A stretch of 64,000 bases of DNA. Origin: Bimuria novae-zelandiae CBS 107.79 (Eukaryota > Ascomycota > Dothideomycetes > Pleosporales > Didymosphaeriaceae). Below, one piece after another: positions 47,417-59,574 of the stretch. Positions within the stretch are counted from its first letter, which is position 1; each line of letters starts with the position of its first letter. The stretch covers positions 207,095-271,094 of the forward strand of contig ML976684.1 in NCBI GenBank assembly GCA_010015655.1. Direction: 5' to 3'. The notes beneath the pieces are model-generated. The model was given only the letters and a program-made list of their open reading frames with translations. It was not told the origin of the DNA and did not search any database. Position numbers and translations under genes: made by a program.

Positions 47417-48232
47417 TACGTGCTGACGTTTGTTACTACTATTGCAAAGTCGGCCTCCGCGCTTAAAAAGCTACTTAATTAGGGTATATAAGAAGTCTTT
47501 ATAACCTGCCCTTTGTATAAATAGCTAAAATAAGTATAATAATAACCTATAGGCGTTATTTAGTGCTAAATTAAGTAAGAAGTAGAGTAAAAGACGCTAA
47601 ATACGCTATTTAGCCTACTGAATAAAATAGTAGCTTTTGTACTAATTAAATTAATTAACCGTACTTTTCTAGGTATTATAATTATTTATTATTATTAGTA
47701 TTCCTACTAACATAATAGCATTATTACTAAAGGGATCTACTAAAGGCGTTTATAAAGATTTTCTTATTATTTAATGCTGTCTTAAAGCATTAAAGGAGCT
47801 TTTTAACGTACTAAGTACCTATATAAAAGTCAACACCATGCTAAGTGAAAACGTTAATACTTATAATTTATAATTATACTAGTAAAAAGTATAACCTAAT
47901 TATTTATTTAAGCTACCTTAAGTACTTTTTTTTAACACTAATAGTGCCAAGCGTATTTCTCCTTACTTTAAGGACTATTAAGCATGTGTTTTTAGCTATA
48001 CAAGATTATCATTAAAGCGCTCTTTAAATAGCTTTTTATAAGTAATAGGTATATTACTTATTTAAAGTTCTACCTTTATAGCCTACTTAAAGATCTTCTT
48101 TATTATTATTTTTATTATTTTAATAGTCCCGGCGCAGCTAACGCCTTTAGATTTAAAAGATTTAGCTATAAATATTATATTAAAAAAGTTATTATCCTAA
48201 ATAATATAATAGCTAGCTAGAAAAAGTCTTTC

Positions 48233-48485
48233 TGTCGGTTCACAGGTAGCAAGGATGAACAAGTATCTCTCTGTCTCTAGTATCTAGTATCTGTCCCTTC
48301 TCTGTGTATGTGCTTAGATAGTTCTATATACCTTCCTTCCAGTTCTTGTGGATGTGAAACAGTATCGAATTGTGTGGAGGCGAAGGGGTTTTGATACGGT
48401 ATCAGGTTACGTGGAAGCGAGGGGGTACAGGGATATGATTGGGTTACACAGTTCCCGTGGCGCGGAAGGCGAGACAGTACAGACA
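48233..48485 (-). mobile_element. Solo LTR (253 bp) with 5-bp target duplication
   Basis: It begins TGTCGGTTCACAGG, ends AGTACAGACA, and is flanked by CTTTC at 48228-48232 and 48486-48490. On the minus strand it starts TGTCTGTACTG, like the solo LTR at 12081 (TGTCCGTACTG), so the LTR is probably in minus orientation. Composition is normal inside AT-rich piggyBac sequence, so it inserted after RIP. Confidence 0.85.
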
Positions 48486-51400
48486 CTTTCTTTAGCATTA
48501 TCTTTAGTAAGTACAAGAGTAATAGGAATAAGCTTTATTATAGTTAAAGAGCTACTAGCAGCATTAGCGTTAGTAATTTTAATTAAATTAATAAGTCTTT
48601 TCCCACAGGTATAAAAAAGCTAGTTAAGTATTACCATATTATTTACTAAACACTAGATTTTATAGCCCTTAAATATAGACTTTATTTTAATTATTACTTT
48701 TTCTAACGTGTGTCTAGTAAATCTTATAATTACTTTATTAATATAAAGATACTTATTAAGTATCTAGTACACTAGCAAGCGCTTATAAAGTAGCTAAAAG
48801 AGATCCTAGAGGTAGCTAAATAAGGAGCAAAAGCTCTGCTCTATCTTAGTATAATATAGGTATTAATCTAGCTGCGGCTAGCGCTGGTGGGATATAAAGT
48901 TATTAATTTTATATATAGGAGTGTTCTGGTGGCCCTTGTTTTAGTACTCCACTAATAAGGACTCCTGGTGAACCCCTATATAAACGATAATTATAAAGTA
49001 TGTATATAGCTTTATTGGAGATATTAGTTTCTAGCTATAATACCTACTAGACGTTGCTACGCGAAGCGCCTTAGTATGCTAATTTATATAGTATACTATA
49101 TAGTCTATAACCTTAGCAGAAAAATATAAATTAAGTAAGGTAATTAAATTACTATAATTAATATTTTTAGGTAGGTTAGCCTCTTTAAAAACATATTAAT
49201 TACTAATATTATGAGTTTTCTATTTAAGTAGCGGATTTATTAGGAAATTAGGCTTTTTAGTATTAAATTTGCTACATTTTATATATTTTACAAAATTAAA
49301 GTTATTACTAAGTAGGCTAGTAGCTTTTCGCATGTTTATAGGTGTAGGCAATTTTAAAAAAGGCGTATTATAGCTAGTAAACAGAAATTGCTAACATCAC
49401 GATATAGATTTGGTGTTTACTTCATAGCTGTCCTGATTGGCCATTTCCATGAGGCCCGTGTGCGGCAGATTTTGGCCATGCGGTGGATAGACCTAATTAA
49501 GACGGCAATTACTACAATCGAATCACGAAGACCTAGAGAAACCTTCTTATATAAAAAAAATCGCGAAAGAGTTTAGTATTATATAATCTATATTAACGCG
49601 CTAGTATACACGCGCTATGCACGCCTTATAAGATCCTTATTAGAATTACTAAAATCTTAGCTAATAATAAGAAAAGGAGCTCTTATAATATATTAAACGC
49701 TTTACTAAACGTAGCCTTCCTTTTTATAGAGCGAATGCTATAACCCTTTACCTCTACTATTACTAAAAAGAATATTTTTATATAATAAATTAGTTGCTTT
49801 ATTAGGCGTAATACTAAATCCTTAATATTATAATAAATAGCTAGTATTAATAGTAATAGCTATAAAGCTGATTCCCTAGTTAAATATAGGCTTTACTTTA
49901 AGCTTCTACAGCAAAAGATTAGGTAGCATTAGATTAAGACTTAGCATATATATAATATGGACGAGAAAGTCTGCCTGCTTGACATCCCCTCCCGCTTAAA
50001 GAGGATCTTTAATAGACCCCTGTATCAGAGCAAGGCTGTGAGGCAGACTATCTAGGATGGTAGCCGTGAGTGAATATCGCCTATAGCCTGTATATGCGCC
50101 GACGGATCTACCCTAGATCCAGTTCTAATCTATTAGGCCACCTCTACAAATATATAATTAAGTTAGATCGAGAATCTTAATCCTAAATACTATTAGATCT
50201 TTATTACTATATTTAAATTTAGATAGTTAAGTAATTAGATAGGCCTTATATAGCTATAGTAGGTGTTTCATCGCCTTAAAAAAACTAAAGCTAGATATTC
50301 CTATTAATTATTAATCCTTAATAACTGTAAATCTTATGTTACTATAGATTTTATTAACTATTATAATTATAATAGGATCCTTTTAGCTATCTATTTATTA
50401 AATTTAACTTATACAATATAGTCTTTAAATATTTATATATTTAATCCTCTATTAACAGCGCATTTAAATAAGCTATTAGCCTTCTTATAAAATAGCTAGA
50501 GGCTAGCCTTTATCACTAAGAGAGATTTCTTTAGCGTATTCTAAAAGGCCTAAGTTAATACTATAAGATAGCTATTAATACTTTAGGCCTTTAAAACTAC
50601 TAGTATCTCCCCTCTAGATCTAATAATTATCCTTCATAGATTTAATTAGACTTAGCTATTTAAGTAATAATTATAAGAAAGCTTAACCTTAGTACTTAGC
50701 ACTTTAGATTAAAGAAAAATTAATTAGCTACTAAATGCTACTATTAATATAAGGGATACTAATAAAGCTAAAATGCTAAGTTAAATAGTATATATAATTT
50801 TTATATAAAAGTAACTTTTGAAGCATAAAAATAAAGGCCTATAAAAGGCTCTAGTAATGTAAAAACTATGCACTAAGTACCATAGGTCTCTACCTTTTAC
50901 TTAGCTTGATAAGTACTATAGTAGAGCTATTTTTTATTACTCTATAGCATATAGCGGGCACATAATTATTATTAAAAAAAAATACTAAAGCGTAGGAATT
51001 ATAGTTTTAAAAAAAAGTAAGTAAGTAAAGACCCGTTAGGCTAGTTAGTAGCTTAAAATAAAGCTACTTTAAGAAAGGCGTATTACTTAAGTAGCTACTA
51101 AAGATATACGCCTAAAGTAGAAGGCTAATAAGGCTATAAAGTAACGCCTTAAGGAATAGGCCTATATGATATAAAAGTAGCTTTAGAATTATTTTAAATT
51201 ATTTAAAAAAGGTAATAAAAAGGCCTTCAAGTCTTTTAGTAAATTTATTACAAAAAATAGCCTTAGCGTAAGGCTATAAATATTAATATGGTTTTATTTA
51301 ATACTTTTACCTTACAGTCGCGCAGAGGCTAAATTATTAGAATACTAAATAAATATTAATAATTTAAGTAGCTAGTAATTATCTATAGGCCTTAGTAACC

Positions 51401-51543
51401 TTAAATCCAGAAAATCTCGTGATAATATTAATTATGGGTGGCTTAGTAGCCTCATGTTGCTGGCCGAGTGATCATGTTGGGGTGGCGCGCTGACTGTCGC
51501 GACGCACTGACTGTCGCGGCGCACTGACTGTCGCGGCACGGTA

Positions 51544-53653
51544 CCGTGTCTCGGCAGTCAGTGCGCAACATCACTTAATGCGCAACCCTAACATAATCGC
51601 GACGTTAATAATATAAGGCTATAAAACTCTATATAAAAGTTATTATTATAAGATTTTTTAGTAAAGAGGTTTCCTAGGTCTATAGATAATTACTAATAAC
51701 TTAAATTATAAATATTTACTTAGTGTTTAAATTAAATAGCTACTACGCGATAATAGCGTTAATAGCGTAAATATTACTATATTAACGCGTATAGGTGCTA
51801 GCGTAAATTTCTTTTTCTTTATAACCTTATAAGTAGCTTTTAAGGCTTTTTAACTTTCCTTTTTTAGTAATTTTAACATGTCCTTAAAGTTATTATTAAG
51901 ACTTATAAGCCAATTAATAGAGGCGTTACTTAGTAACTTAATTAGCTCTCTTTTTAGCGTGCGTATTTTTAATTACTATCTACGTAATACGCTTCTCCTA
52001 AAGTAAATAAGCTTTAAGCTATTTATTAGCTCTCTATAGCTCTTATTACTAACTTTTTTAAAGTTATAATTCTTTTTAACTTCTTATTAACTAAGAAAAT
52101 CGTGCGCTCTTTGTACTTAAGTAGGCAATTAAAAAATAGCTTCTTTATACTACTCCTTAGGTTACTCTAAGGGTAAAGTCTTACCCTTTATTTAACGCTA
52201 TTTTGTATTCTTTAAGGCTTTTTAAAGGACCTTATTTACGTGCTCTAGGAGTTACTTTTATATAAAAATCAAGTATATTATTTAGCTTAGCTTACGCGAC
52301 TCTTTAGTAGCGATATTCTTAATAATAAAGTGTAATAGTTACTTTATTTTACGCTAATCTAATATACTAAGTACTAATATAGAGCTCTTTTATAATCTTA
52401 CCTCTAAAGAGGGCTCCTTATTAAATTACTTAACAATAAGTATAGAATCTAGCGGCGAGATGCCTATATACTTAAAAGCCTTAGTAATTAATTATAGTAT
52501 AATTAACGTAGTTTAGGCCTTTTAGAAGAGTATAAAGAAGTCTCTTTTAGTAACTATTAATAGTCTTTAGCTTTTATATAGATAGGCGTTAAGCTTATTA
52601 GAGTAGGTAATTAAGAGAGACTTAAATATATATACGTTAAATAAGGGAGAAATATAGCTAGAAGAATCCTATTCTAGTTATAATAATTAATAAAATCTAT
52701 AGTGACATAAGACCTATAGCTATTAAGGATTAAAAGTTTGTATACTTATTAAGCCTTTTTAGCTTTCTCTCTTATATAGTAATTAAATACTTATTAAAGC
52801 TATTAAAGGCCTATCTCGTTATTTAACTAGCTAAAGGAAGATAAAGTAATAAAGACTTTATAGTATTAAAGATTAATTTTCTTTATTTAGCTTAATTATA
52901 GACTCTTAGCGTTAGATTAATAGATTAATACTAAATTAATAGTAGATCTGTCGGCGCATATATATATAATAATTAAAGTTTACTTATAGCTATTATTTTA
53001 TATAGATTACCTTACTTAGCGACTCTTATATAGAGGCCTATTAAAGATTCTTTTTAAGTGGCTAGTAATACTAAGGAGGAAGCCTTTCTTATCTATATTA
53101 TAGTAGTAATAAGGCTTTATACTATACTTTACGATTTTATTATATAAAAGCTTAAAGTAAAGCTTATATTTTGCTTTTAAATTAGCGTTATAGTAATTAC
53201 TATTAATTTTAGTTATTTAGCGTAATATTAAGGCGTCGCTATTACGCTTAATAAGGCGATTAACCTAAAATATACTTACGTCCTTTTAAGCAATACAGGA
53301 CGCAAAGTTCTATATTATTTGCTATATAAGAGGAAGGCCACGCTTAGTAAGGCGTTTAATATATTATAGGAGCTGCTTTTTTTATTATAAGCTAAATATA
53401 TAGCGTAAAGTATTCGTAATTACACGTTCCTACGTAATACGTTAGTGCCTATGTATTAACGTAGAATGTATAATGCTAAATTATTTTATAATTTTATTAT
53501 ATAATAAAAATTCTTTTAATTTTTATAATTTAATTCCTACTATCGCGGCGTTAATTAGGTCTATATTAGTAGAGTTATGGCGCGTTAAAGTAGGTGCGCT
53601 ATCACGCGGGGTTGCGCATTGAGTGATGTTGCGCACTGACTGCCGAGACACGA
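51544..53653 (-). mobile_element. RIP-degraded pogo-type transposon, TIR family CCGTGTCTCGG
   Basis: Inverted repeats CCGTGTCTCGGCAGTCAG at 51544 and CTGCCGAGACACGA ending at 53653, the last base changed G to A. TA lies at 51542-51543 (shared with the previous element) and 53654-53655. Length 2110 bp, and the same family and orientation as 15959-19914. No readable frame remains. Confidence 0.8.
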
Positions 53654-53655
53654 TA

Positions 53656-53843
53656 GTATTTAATGCGGAATATTCCGTGCGCATGCTTGGCGACACACCA
53701 AAACAGCTGCCAGCCAACCAGAATCAAATGCGACAAACCACAACGACGGATATATTGGTCAATAATTTGTGAGGTTGTTTTGTATGCCTGATTTTATATA
53801 TATATATATCGATTTTTTGAGGTTGTACAGAGAGGTTTTAGGG
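53656..53843. other. Short unique spacer
   Basis: About 190 bp of unmutated sequence with an (AT)n run near 53795-53810. No gene seen. Confidence 0.35.
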
Positions 53844-53845
53844 TA

Positions 53846-55970
53846 CCGTGCCGAGACAGTCAGTGCACAGAGACAGTCAGTGCACAGAGACAGTCAATGC
53901 GCGCCCCAATAATGTGACCCCTTAACTTTAACGCGACGCAACTCTACAAATATAAATTTAATTAACGCTATAATTATATCTATTAAATTGCTAGAACTAG
54001 GAAAAGATTTTACGTATATAGAAATTATAAAAAGATTTAGTGTTATACGCTCTACGTTAACGCATAGGCACTAACGCGTTACGTAGGCGCGCACACTCGC
54101 TAGTAAGAATTACTAAAACCTTAAGAGAAGGAGCTCCTACGGTATATATAGCATCTTACTATGAGAGGTCTACCTCTTATACGTTAAATAATACAGAACT
54201 TTACATTAATTATTACTAAAAAAGACTTCTTTATATAATAAGTTAATTATTTTATTAAGCGCCACTACAACTCCTTAATCTTATAATAGATAATTAGGCT
54301 TAATAGCAATTGCTATAACACTAATTTAGAGGAAAAATATAGGCTCTACTTTAAGCTTTTTTATAAAAAGATTGCGAAGTATAGCGTAGAGCCTTAGTAT
54401 ACGTATAATATAGACGAGAAAGGCTTCCTCCTTAGTATTACTAGCTAATTAAAAAGGATATTTAATAGGCCTCTGTATAAGAGTCGCTAAGTTAGGCAGG
54501 CTATATAAAATAGTAGTTAAGAGTAGACCTTACTTATCGCATGTATATGCGCCAACGGATCTATTATTAATCTATTACTAATCTATTAATCTAACACCGA
54601 GAGCCTATAATTAAGCTAAGTAAAGAAAATAAATCCTTAATACTATATAGTCTTTATCACCTTATCTCCCTCTAGCTAGTTAAACAATAAGATAGGCCTT
54701 TAATAGCTTTAATAGGTGTTTAATTACTATATAAGAGAGAAAGCTAAAAAGAATTAATAAGCGTACTAACTTCTAATTCTTAATAGCTATAGATCTTACG
54801 TTACTATAGATTTTATTAACTATTATAACTAGAATAGAATCCTCTTAGCTATATTTCCCCCTTATTCTACGTATACGTTATAGCCTTTTAATATATATAT
54901 TTTTAAATCTCTCTTAGCTACCTACTCTAATAAGCTTAATGCTTATTTCTATAGAAGCTAAGGACTATTAATAGTTACTAAAAAAGACTTCTTTATACTT
55001 TTCTAAAAGGTATAGACTACGTTAGTTACGCCGTAATTAATTATTAAGGCCTTTAAATATATAGGTATCTCGCTGCTAGATCCTACACCTATTCTTAAGC
55101 AATTTATCAGGGAGTCCTCTTTAGAGGTAAGATTATAAGAGAGCTCTACGTTAGTACTTAGCGTATTAGATTAGCGTAAAATAGAGTAACTATTACGCTT
55201 TACTATTAAGGATATCGCAACTAAGGAGTCGCGCAAGCTTAGCTAAATAATATACTTAATTTTTATATAAAAGTAACTCTTAGAGTATAAGGTAAAGTGC
55301 CTTTAGAAAGCTTTTATAAACTAGAAATAGCGTTAAATAAAAGGCAAGACTCTACCCTTTAAGTAACTTAAGGAGTAGTATAAAAAAGCTATTTTTTTAT
55401 TATTTACTTAAGTATAGAGAGCACGCGATTTTCTTAGCTAAAAAGAAGCGTAAAATAAAGAGCTATAGCTTTAAAAAGCTTAATAATAAAAAAATATATT
55501 TAGCTAGTAAATAACTTAAAGCTTATTTACTACAGGAGAAGCGTGTTGCGTAGGCGGTAGCTAGAGATATACGCGCTAAGGAGAGAGCTAATCTAGCTAC
55601 TAAGTAACGCCTTTATTAATAGGCTTATAAGGCTTAATAGCAATCTGAAAAATAGCTTAAATTTACCTAAAAGGGAAGCTAGAGAGCCTTAAAATTAATT
55701 AGTAAAGTTATAAAGAAGAAAAGATCTACGCTAGCACCTATAAGCATTAATATAATAGTATTTACGCTATTAACGCTATTATCGCGTAGTAGCTATCTAA
55801 TTAGAATACTAAGTAAATATCTATAATCTAATTATATAGAGATTATTTACAACCCTATATAACCTTAACACCAAAAAATCTCGCGATAATAGCTTTTGTG
55901 TAGAGCTCTACAGCCTCAAGTTGCTGGCGGCGCGATCATGTTGGGGCGCGCATTGACTGTCTCTGCGCAC
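53846..55970 (+). mobile_element. RIP-degraded pogo-type transposon, first unit of a fused dimer
   Basis: It starts CCGTGCCGAGACAGTCAGTG after TA (53844-53845), with three successive subterminal GACAGTCA(G/A)TGC repeats. The plus-strand transposase relic includes an YNIDEKGFLLSITS-like first catalytic region near 54415. Its right end is incomplete: the terminal repeat runs only to CTCTGCGCAC (about 55970) and then joins the leader of the second unit with no TA or outer terminus between them. Confidence 0.75.
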
Positions 55971-58062
55971 CCCACAACAATCTATCCCCAACTTTGACGC
56001 GCCGCATCTCCAACAATATGGACCCGATTGAGGCCGCGGTTGCAGCGATCGAATCGCTAGAACCAGGAGAATCTTTTACATATACAGAAATTGTAAAAAG
56101 ATTTGGTGTAGTTTGCTCTACGTTAACGCGCAGGCACTAACGCGTTATAAAAAGATACTAATTTACTAACTAAGATTACTAAAACCTTAATAACTAATAA
56201 GAGAAGGGGCTTCTATAGTATATATAGTATCTTACTAGAAGAGGGCTACCTCCTATGCGAAGAATAATATAGAATTTTATATTAAAAATTACTAAAAAGG
56301 ACGTCTCTATACAATAGGTTAATTACTTTATTAGGCGCTACTACAACTCCTTAATCTTATAATAGATAACTAGGCTAGATAGCAATCGCTATAACGCTAA
56401 TTTAGGGGCAAAATATAAGCTCTACTTTAAGCTTCTATATAAGAAGATAGCGTAGTATGGCGTAGAGCCTTAGCATATCTATAATATAGACGAGAAAGGC
56501 TTCCTACTTGGCATCACGGGCAGGTTAAAAAGGATCTTTAATAGGCCTCTGTATGAGAGTCGCCAAGTCAGTCAATCTATCCAGAATGGTAGCCGTGAAT
56601 AGATCTCGCTCATCGCATGCGTGTGCGCTAACAGATCTACTATTACTCTATTACTAATCTATTAATCTAACGCTAAGACTCTATAATTAAGCTAGGTTAA
56701 AGAAATTAACGCTAACTCTTATAGAGTCTTTATTAGCTTATTAACCTCTAAATAGTTAAACAACGAGATAGGGCTTTAATAGCTTAAATAGGTGTTTAAT
56801 TACTATATAAAGGAGAAAACTAAAAAAGCTCAACGCGCATATTAACTTTTAATACTAAATAAGTATAAATCTTACGTTATAATAGATTTTATTAACTATT
56901 ATAATAGTAATAATATCCTCCTAGCGATATTCCCCCTTTATTTAACTTATACGCTGTAGCCTCTAGACGTTTACGTAATTAAGTCTCTCTCTACTACCTA
57001 TAGTAACGAGCTCTCCGCACATTTCTATAAAAGTTAAGACTTATTAATAATTACTAAAAGAGACTTTTTTATAATATTCTAGAGCGCATAGACAACGTTA
57101 GTTACGCTATAATTAGTTATTAAAGCTTTTAAGTATATAGGTATCTCGCTACTAGATCCTACGCCTATCCTCCGTCGATTTAATAGAGATTACTCTCTAA
57201 AATAGAAATTACGTAAGAGCTCTATATTAGTACTTAGCGCGTTAAATTAGCGTAAAATAGAGTAACATCTACGCTCTATAGTTAAAGATATCTTAATAAA
57301 GGAAACGCGCAAGCTTAGCTAAATAATATATTTAATTTTTATATAAAAGTAGCTCTTAGAGCATAAGAATTAGGGCCTATAAGATGCTCTTATTAACTAG
57401 AGATAGCGTTAGATAAAGGGTAAGACTTTGCTTATTAAGTAGTAAGATAGGGGGTATAAAGAAGCTATTTTCTAGTCTCTTATCTGTGTATAGAGGGCGC
57501 GCGACTTGCTTAATTAATAAAAAGCAAAAAAATAATAATTATAACTCTTAAAAGAAGAGTAAAGAGAGATATAGATAGTAAATAAATAGCTAAAAGCTTA
57601 TTTACTACAGGAGAAGCGTATTGCGCGTATAGTAGCTAGAGATACGTAGGCTAAGGAAAGAGCTAATTAAGCTACTAAGTAACGCCTTTATTAATAAGCT
57701 TATAAGGCTTAATAATAACTTTAAAAACGTCTCAAAATTGCCTAAAAGGGAAGGTAAAGAGCTTTAAAAGCTACTCTTATAGTAACTAAAAGGAAAAAAC
57801 CTGCATTAGCACCTATACGCGTTAATAAAGTAGTATTAGCGCTATAGACGCCCTTATTACGCAAGGGCTAAATAATTAGAACACTAAGTAAATATCTATA
57901 ATTTAACTATCTAGCAAGTTACTATAGCTCTATAAGACCTTAACTCTAGAAAATCTCGTAATAATAGCTATTATGGGCGTCTCTACAGCTTCATATTGCT
58001 AGTCAGGCGATCTTGTTAGGGTGCGCATTGCTTGTCTCTGCGCACTGACTGTCTCGGCACGG
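55971..58062 (+). mobile_element. RIP-degraded pogo-type transposon, second unit of a fused dimer
   Basis: It lacks its own outer left terminus and starts with the leader CCCACAACAATC joined to the first unit. ATG at 56018 opens MDPIEAAVAAIESLEPGESF and TYTEIVKRFGVVCSTLTRRH, an undamaged helix-turn-helix start. A YNIDEKGFLLGITGRLKRIF catalytic region lies near 56484. The right end is complete (ACTGTCTCGGCACGG at 58062, followed by TA at 58063-58064). RIP damage is light in the first 150 bp and heavy afterwards. Confidence 0.75.
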
Positions 58063-58064
58063 TA

Positions 58065-59574
58065 CCGTAGCTTGGCAGCTGGCGCGCCGCGTCACCGAAC
58101 GCGCCACCCCACCATGCAATACCCCAACTTCAATGCGCTGCATCTCCACCAATATGGACCCGATTACGGCCGCGATAGAAGTAATTAAATTATAAAAACT
58201 AGGAGAATCTTTCTTGTATCGAAAAATTATAAAAGAATTTAGTGTTATATAATCTATACTAACGTGCTAGTATAAGCGCTTTATTAGCTAGTAGTAGGTT
58301 CCTGTATAACATAGCTAAAATATTACCTAACAGCAAGAATAGGAGCTTCTACGATATATTAAGCGCCTTACTAAACGTGGCCTTTCTCTTATACGGTAAA
58401 TGATACAGAGCTTTGCTTCTACGATAGTTAAAAAGAACGTTAGCTTATTATAGGTTAATCGCTTTATCTAGCGTCACGCTAAATCCTTAATATTACGATA
58501 GATAACTAGTATTAATAGTAATCGTCACAAAGCTAATTCCCTAGCTAAATATAAGCTCTACTTTGACCTCCTACAGCAGAAGATAGAGTAGTATCAGATT
58601 AAGGCTCGAGATATCTACAATATGGACGAGAAAAGCATCCTACTTGGCATCACCTCCCGCTCAAAGAGGATCTTTGATAGGCCTCTATACGAGAGCAAGG
58701 CTGTAAGGCAAGCTATCCAGGATGGTAGCCGCGAGTGGATATCGCTCATAGCCTGTATATGCGCCGACGGATCTGCCCTAGATCCAGCTCTGATCTATCA
58801 GGCCATGTTAGGATCTGAACATGTATGGAACGCGGAGGACTAACGGGCCTCAGTGGAAGTGACACTCGGCGGGGTCGCGTAACCGAGGTCACGTGATGTA
58901 CCATCCAGCCAAGACATACCATCCTGCCAAGATTGTGGAAGGTGTACCATCCACGGACGGCGCGACCATCCATCGGAATCTAGGGATAGTAGAAAGAGAG
59001 ATAGACGGTAAGGTTTACCCCTCTTATATATAAACCTACACGAATACCCTTAAGGCATTTGTGTTTAACTTGTTTATTAATCTATCGTTTAGATCTAAAT
59101 AAGCAATCTTGTTAATTTAATTATACTATACACACCTTTAATACCAACGTCCTTAGTGACAGGCGCAAGCTATCACTATAACCCTCTCTCGTCCTACCAG
59201 TACTCCTGCCCGAGAACCAACCTTAGCCCCTTAGAGAATAGCTACCTCTTTGGGAGTTTAACAGGCCACCTCTACAAACATATAATCAAGCTAGGTCGAG
59301 GATCTTAACCCTTAACACTATTAGGCCTTTATCACCGTATCTAAATCTGGCTAGTTAAGCAATTAGATAGGCCTTATATAGCTTTAATAGGTGTTTAATT
59401 GCCTTATAAAGTTAAAAGCTAGATAATTATATTAACTATTAATCCTCGATAGCTATAGATCTTATATTATTATAGATTTTATTGACTATTGCGATTGTAA
59501 TAGGATCCTATTAGCTATCTATCTACCTTATTTAACTTATACGTTGCAGCCTCTCGATGTCTGCGTGTTTAAGC
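58065..59574 (+). mobile_element. pogo-type transposon, 5' part, lightly degraded
   Basis: It starts CCGTAGCTTGGCAGCTGG after the shared TA (58063-58064), the same terminal family as 14087-15956. The transposase relic includes an undamaged stretch at 58622-58805: NMDEKSILLGITSRSKRIFD (first catalytic Asp) through LIACICADGSALDPALIYQA. The solo LTR at 58806-59263 interrupts it. The frame resumes with a second-site region near 59450 and LQPLDVCVFK (third Asp, about 59545). It is then cut at 59574 by a copia element, so the right terminus is not seen in the window. Confidence 0.75.
58806..59263 (+). mobile_element. Solo LTR (458 bp) with 5-bp target duplication
   Basis: It begins TGTTAGGATC, ends GGGAGTTTAACA, and is flanked by GGCCA at 58801-58805 and 59264-59268. 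Excising it with one GGCCA restores the transposase reading through IYQATSTNI. It is the same family as the RIP-degraded LTR at 27732-28173. It contains a TATATATAAA stretch near 59028, plausibly its promoter. Confidence 0.9.

Larger units (their letters stand above)
45133..49482 (-). mobile_element. RIP-degraded piggyBac transposon
   Basis: Inverted terminal sequences of about 50 bp (ATGGCCAAAATCTGCCGCAC... at 45133 and its complement ending at 49482). The minus strand reads a piggyBac (DDE_Tnp_1_7-type) transposase from an ATG near 49332. Readable parts are FNFVKYIKCSKFN; LISPIKLYTYFIIIVYIGVH followed by QESLLVEY and YKINNFISHQR; then after the solo LTR a NLFTS-like stretch; and a Cys-rich C-terminal tail (KTCVSCATSRH, about 45520). 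The expected TTAA target is not visible at either end, unlike the copy at 39959-40926. It is interrupted by a pogo element and a solo LTR. Many stops make it dead. Confidence 0.7.
45037..51541 (+). mobile_element. RIP-degraded pogo-type transposon, host of a multi-level nest
   Basis: Terminal repeats CCGTGCCGAGACAGTCAG (45037) and its complement ending CGCGGCACGG at 51541 are flanked by TA (45035-45036, 51542-51543). Subterminal copies of a 17-18 base GACAGTCAG(T/C)GCG motif are repeated twice at the left and three times at the right. The plus-strand transposase lies at 49490-51400: YNMDEKVCLLDIPSRLKRIF (first Asp, about 49965), CICADGSTLDP, and a decayed LQPLN third site near 50430. A piggyBac element splits the element at its very first codons (45133-49482). 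Net length is about 2.15 kb. Confidence 0.8.

Noticed and set aside
53523..53717. 64-codon minus-strand frame at the right end of the pogo element, and the similar one at 19778-19993
   Set aside because: They run through the terminal repeat and leader into flanking DNA. They are not a conserved protein.
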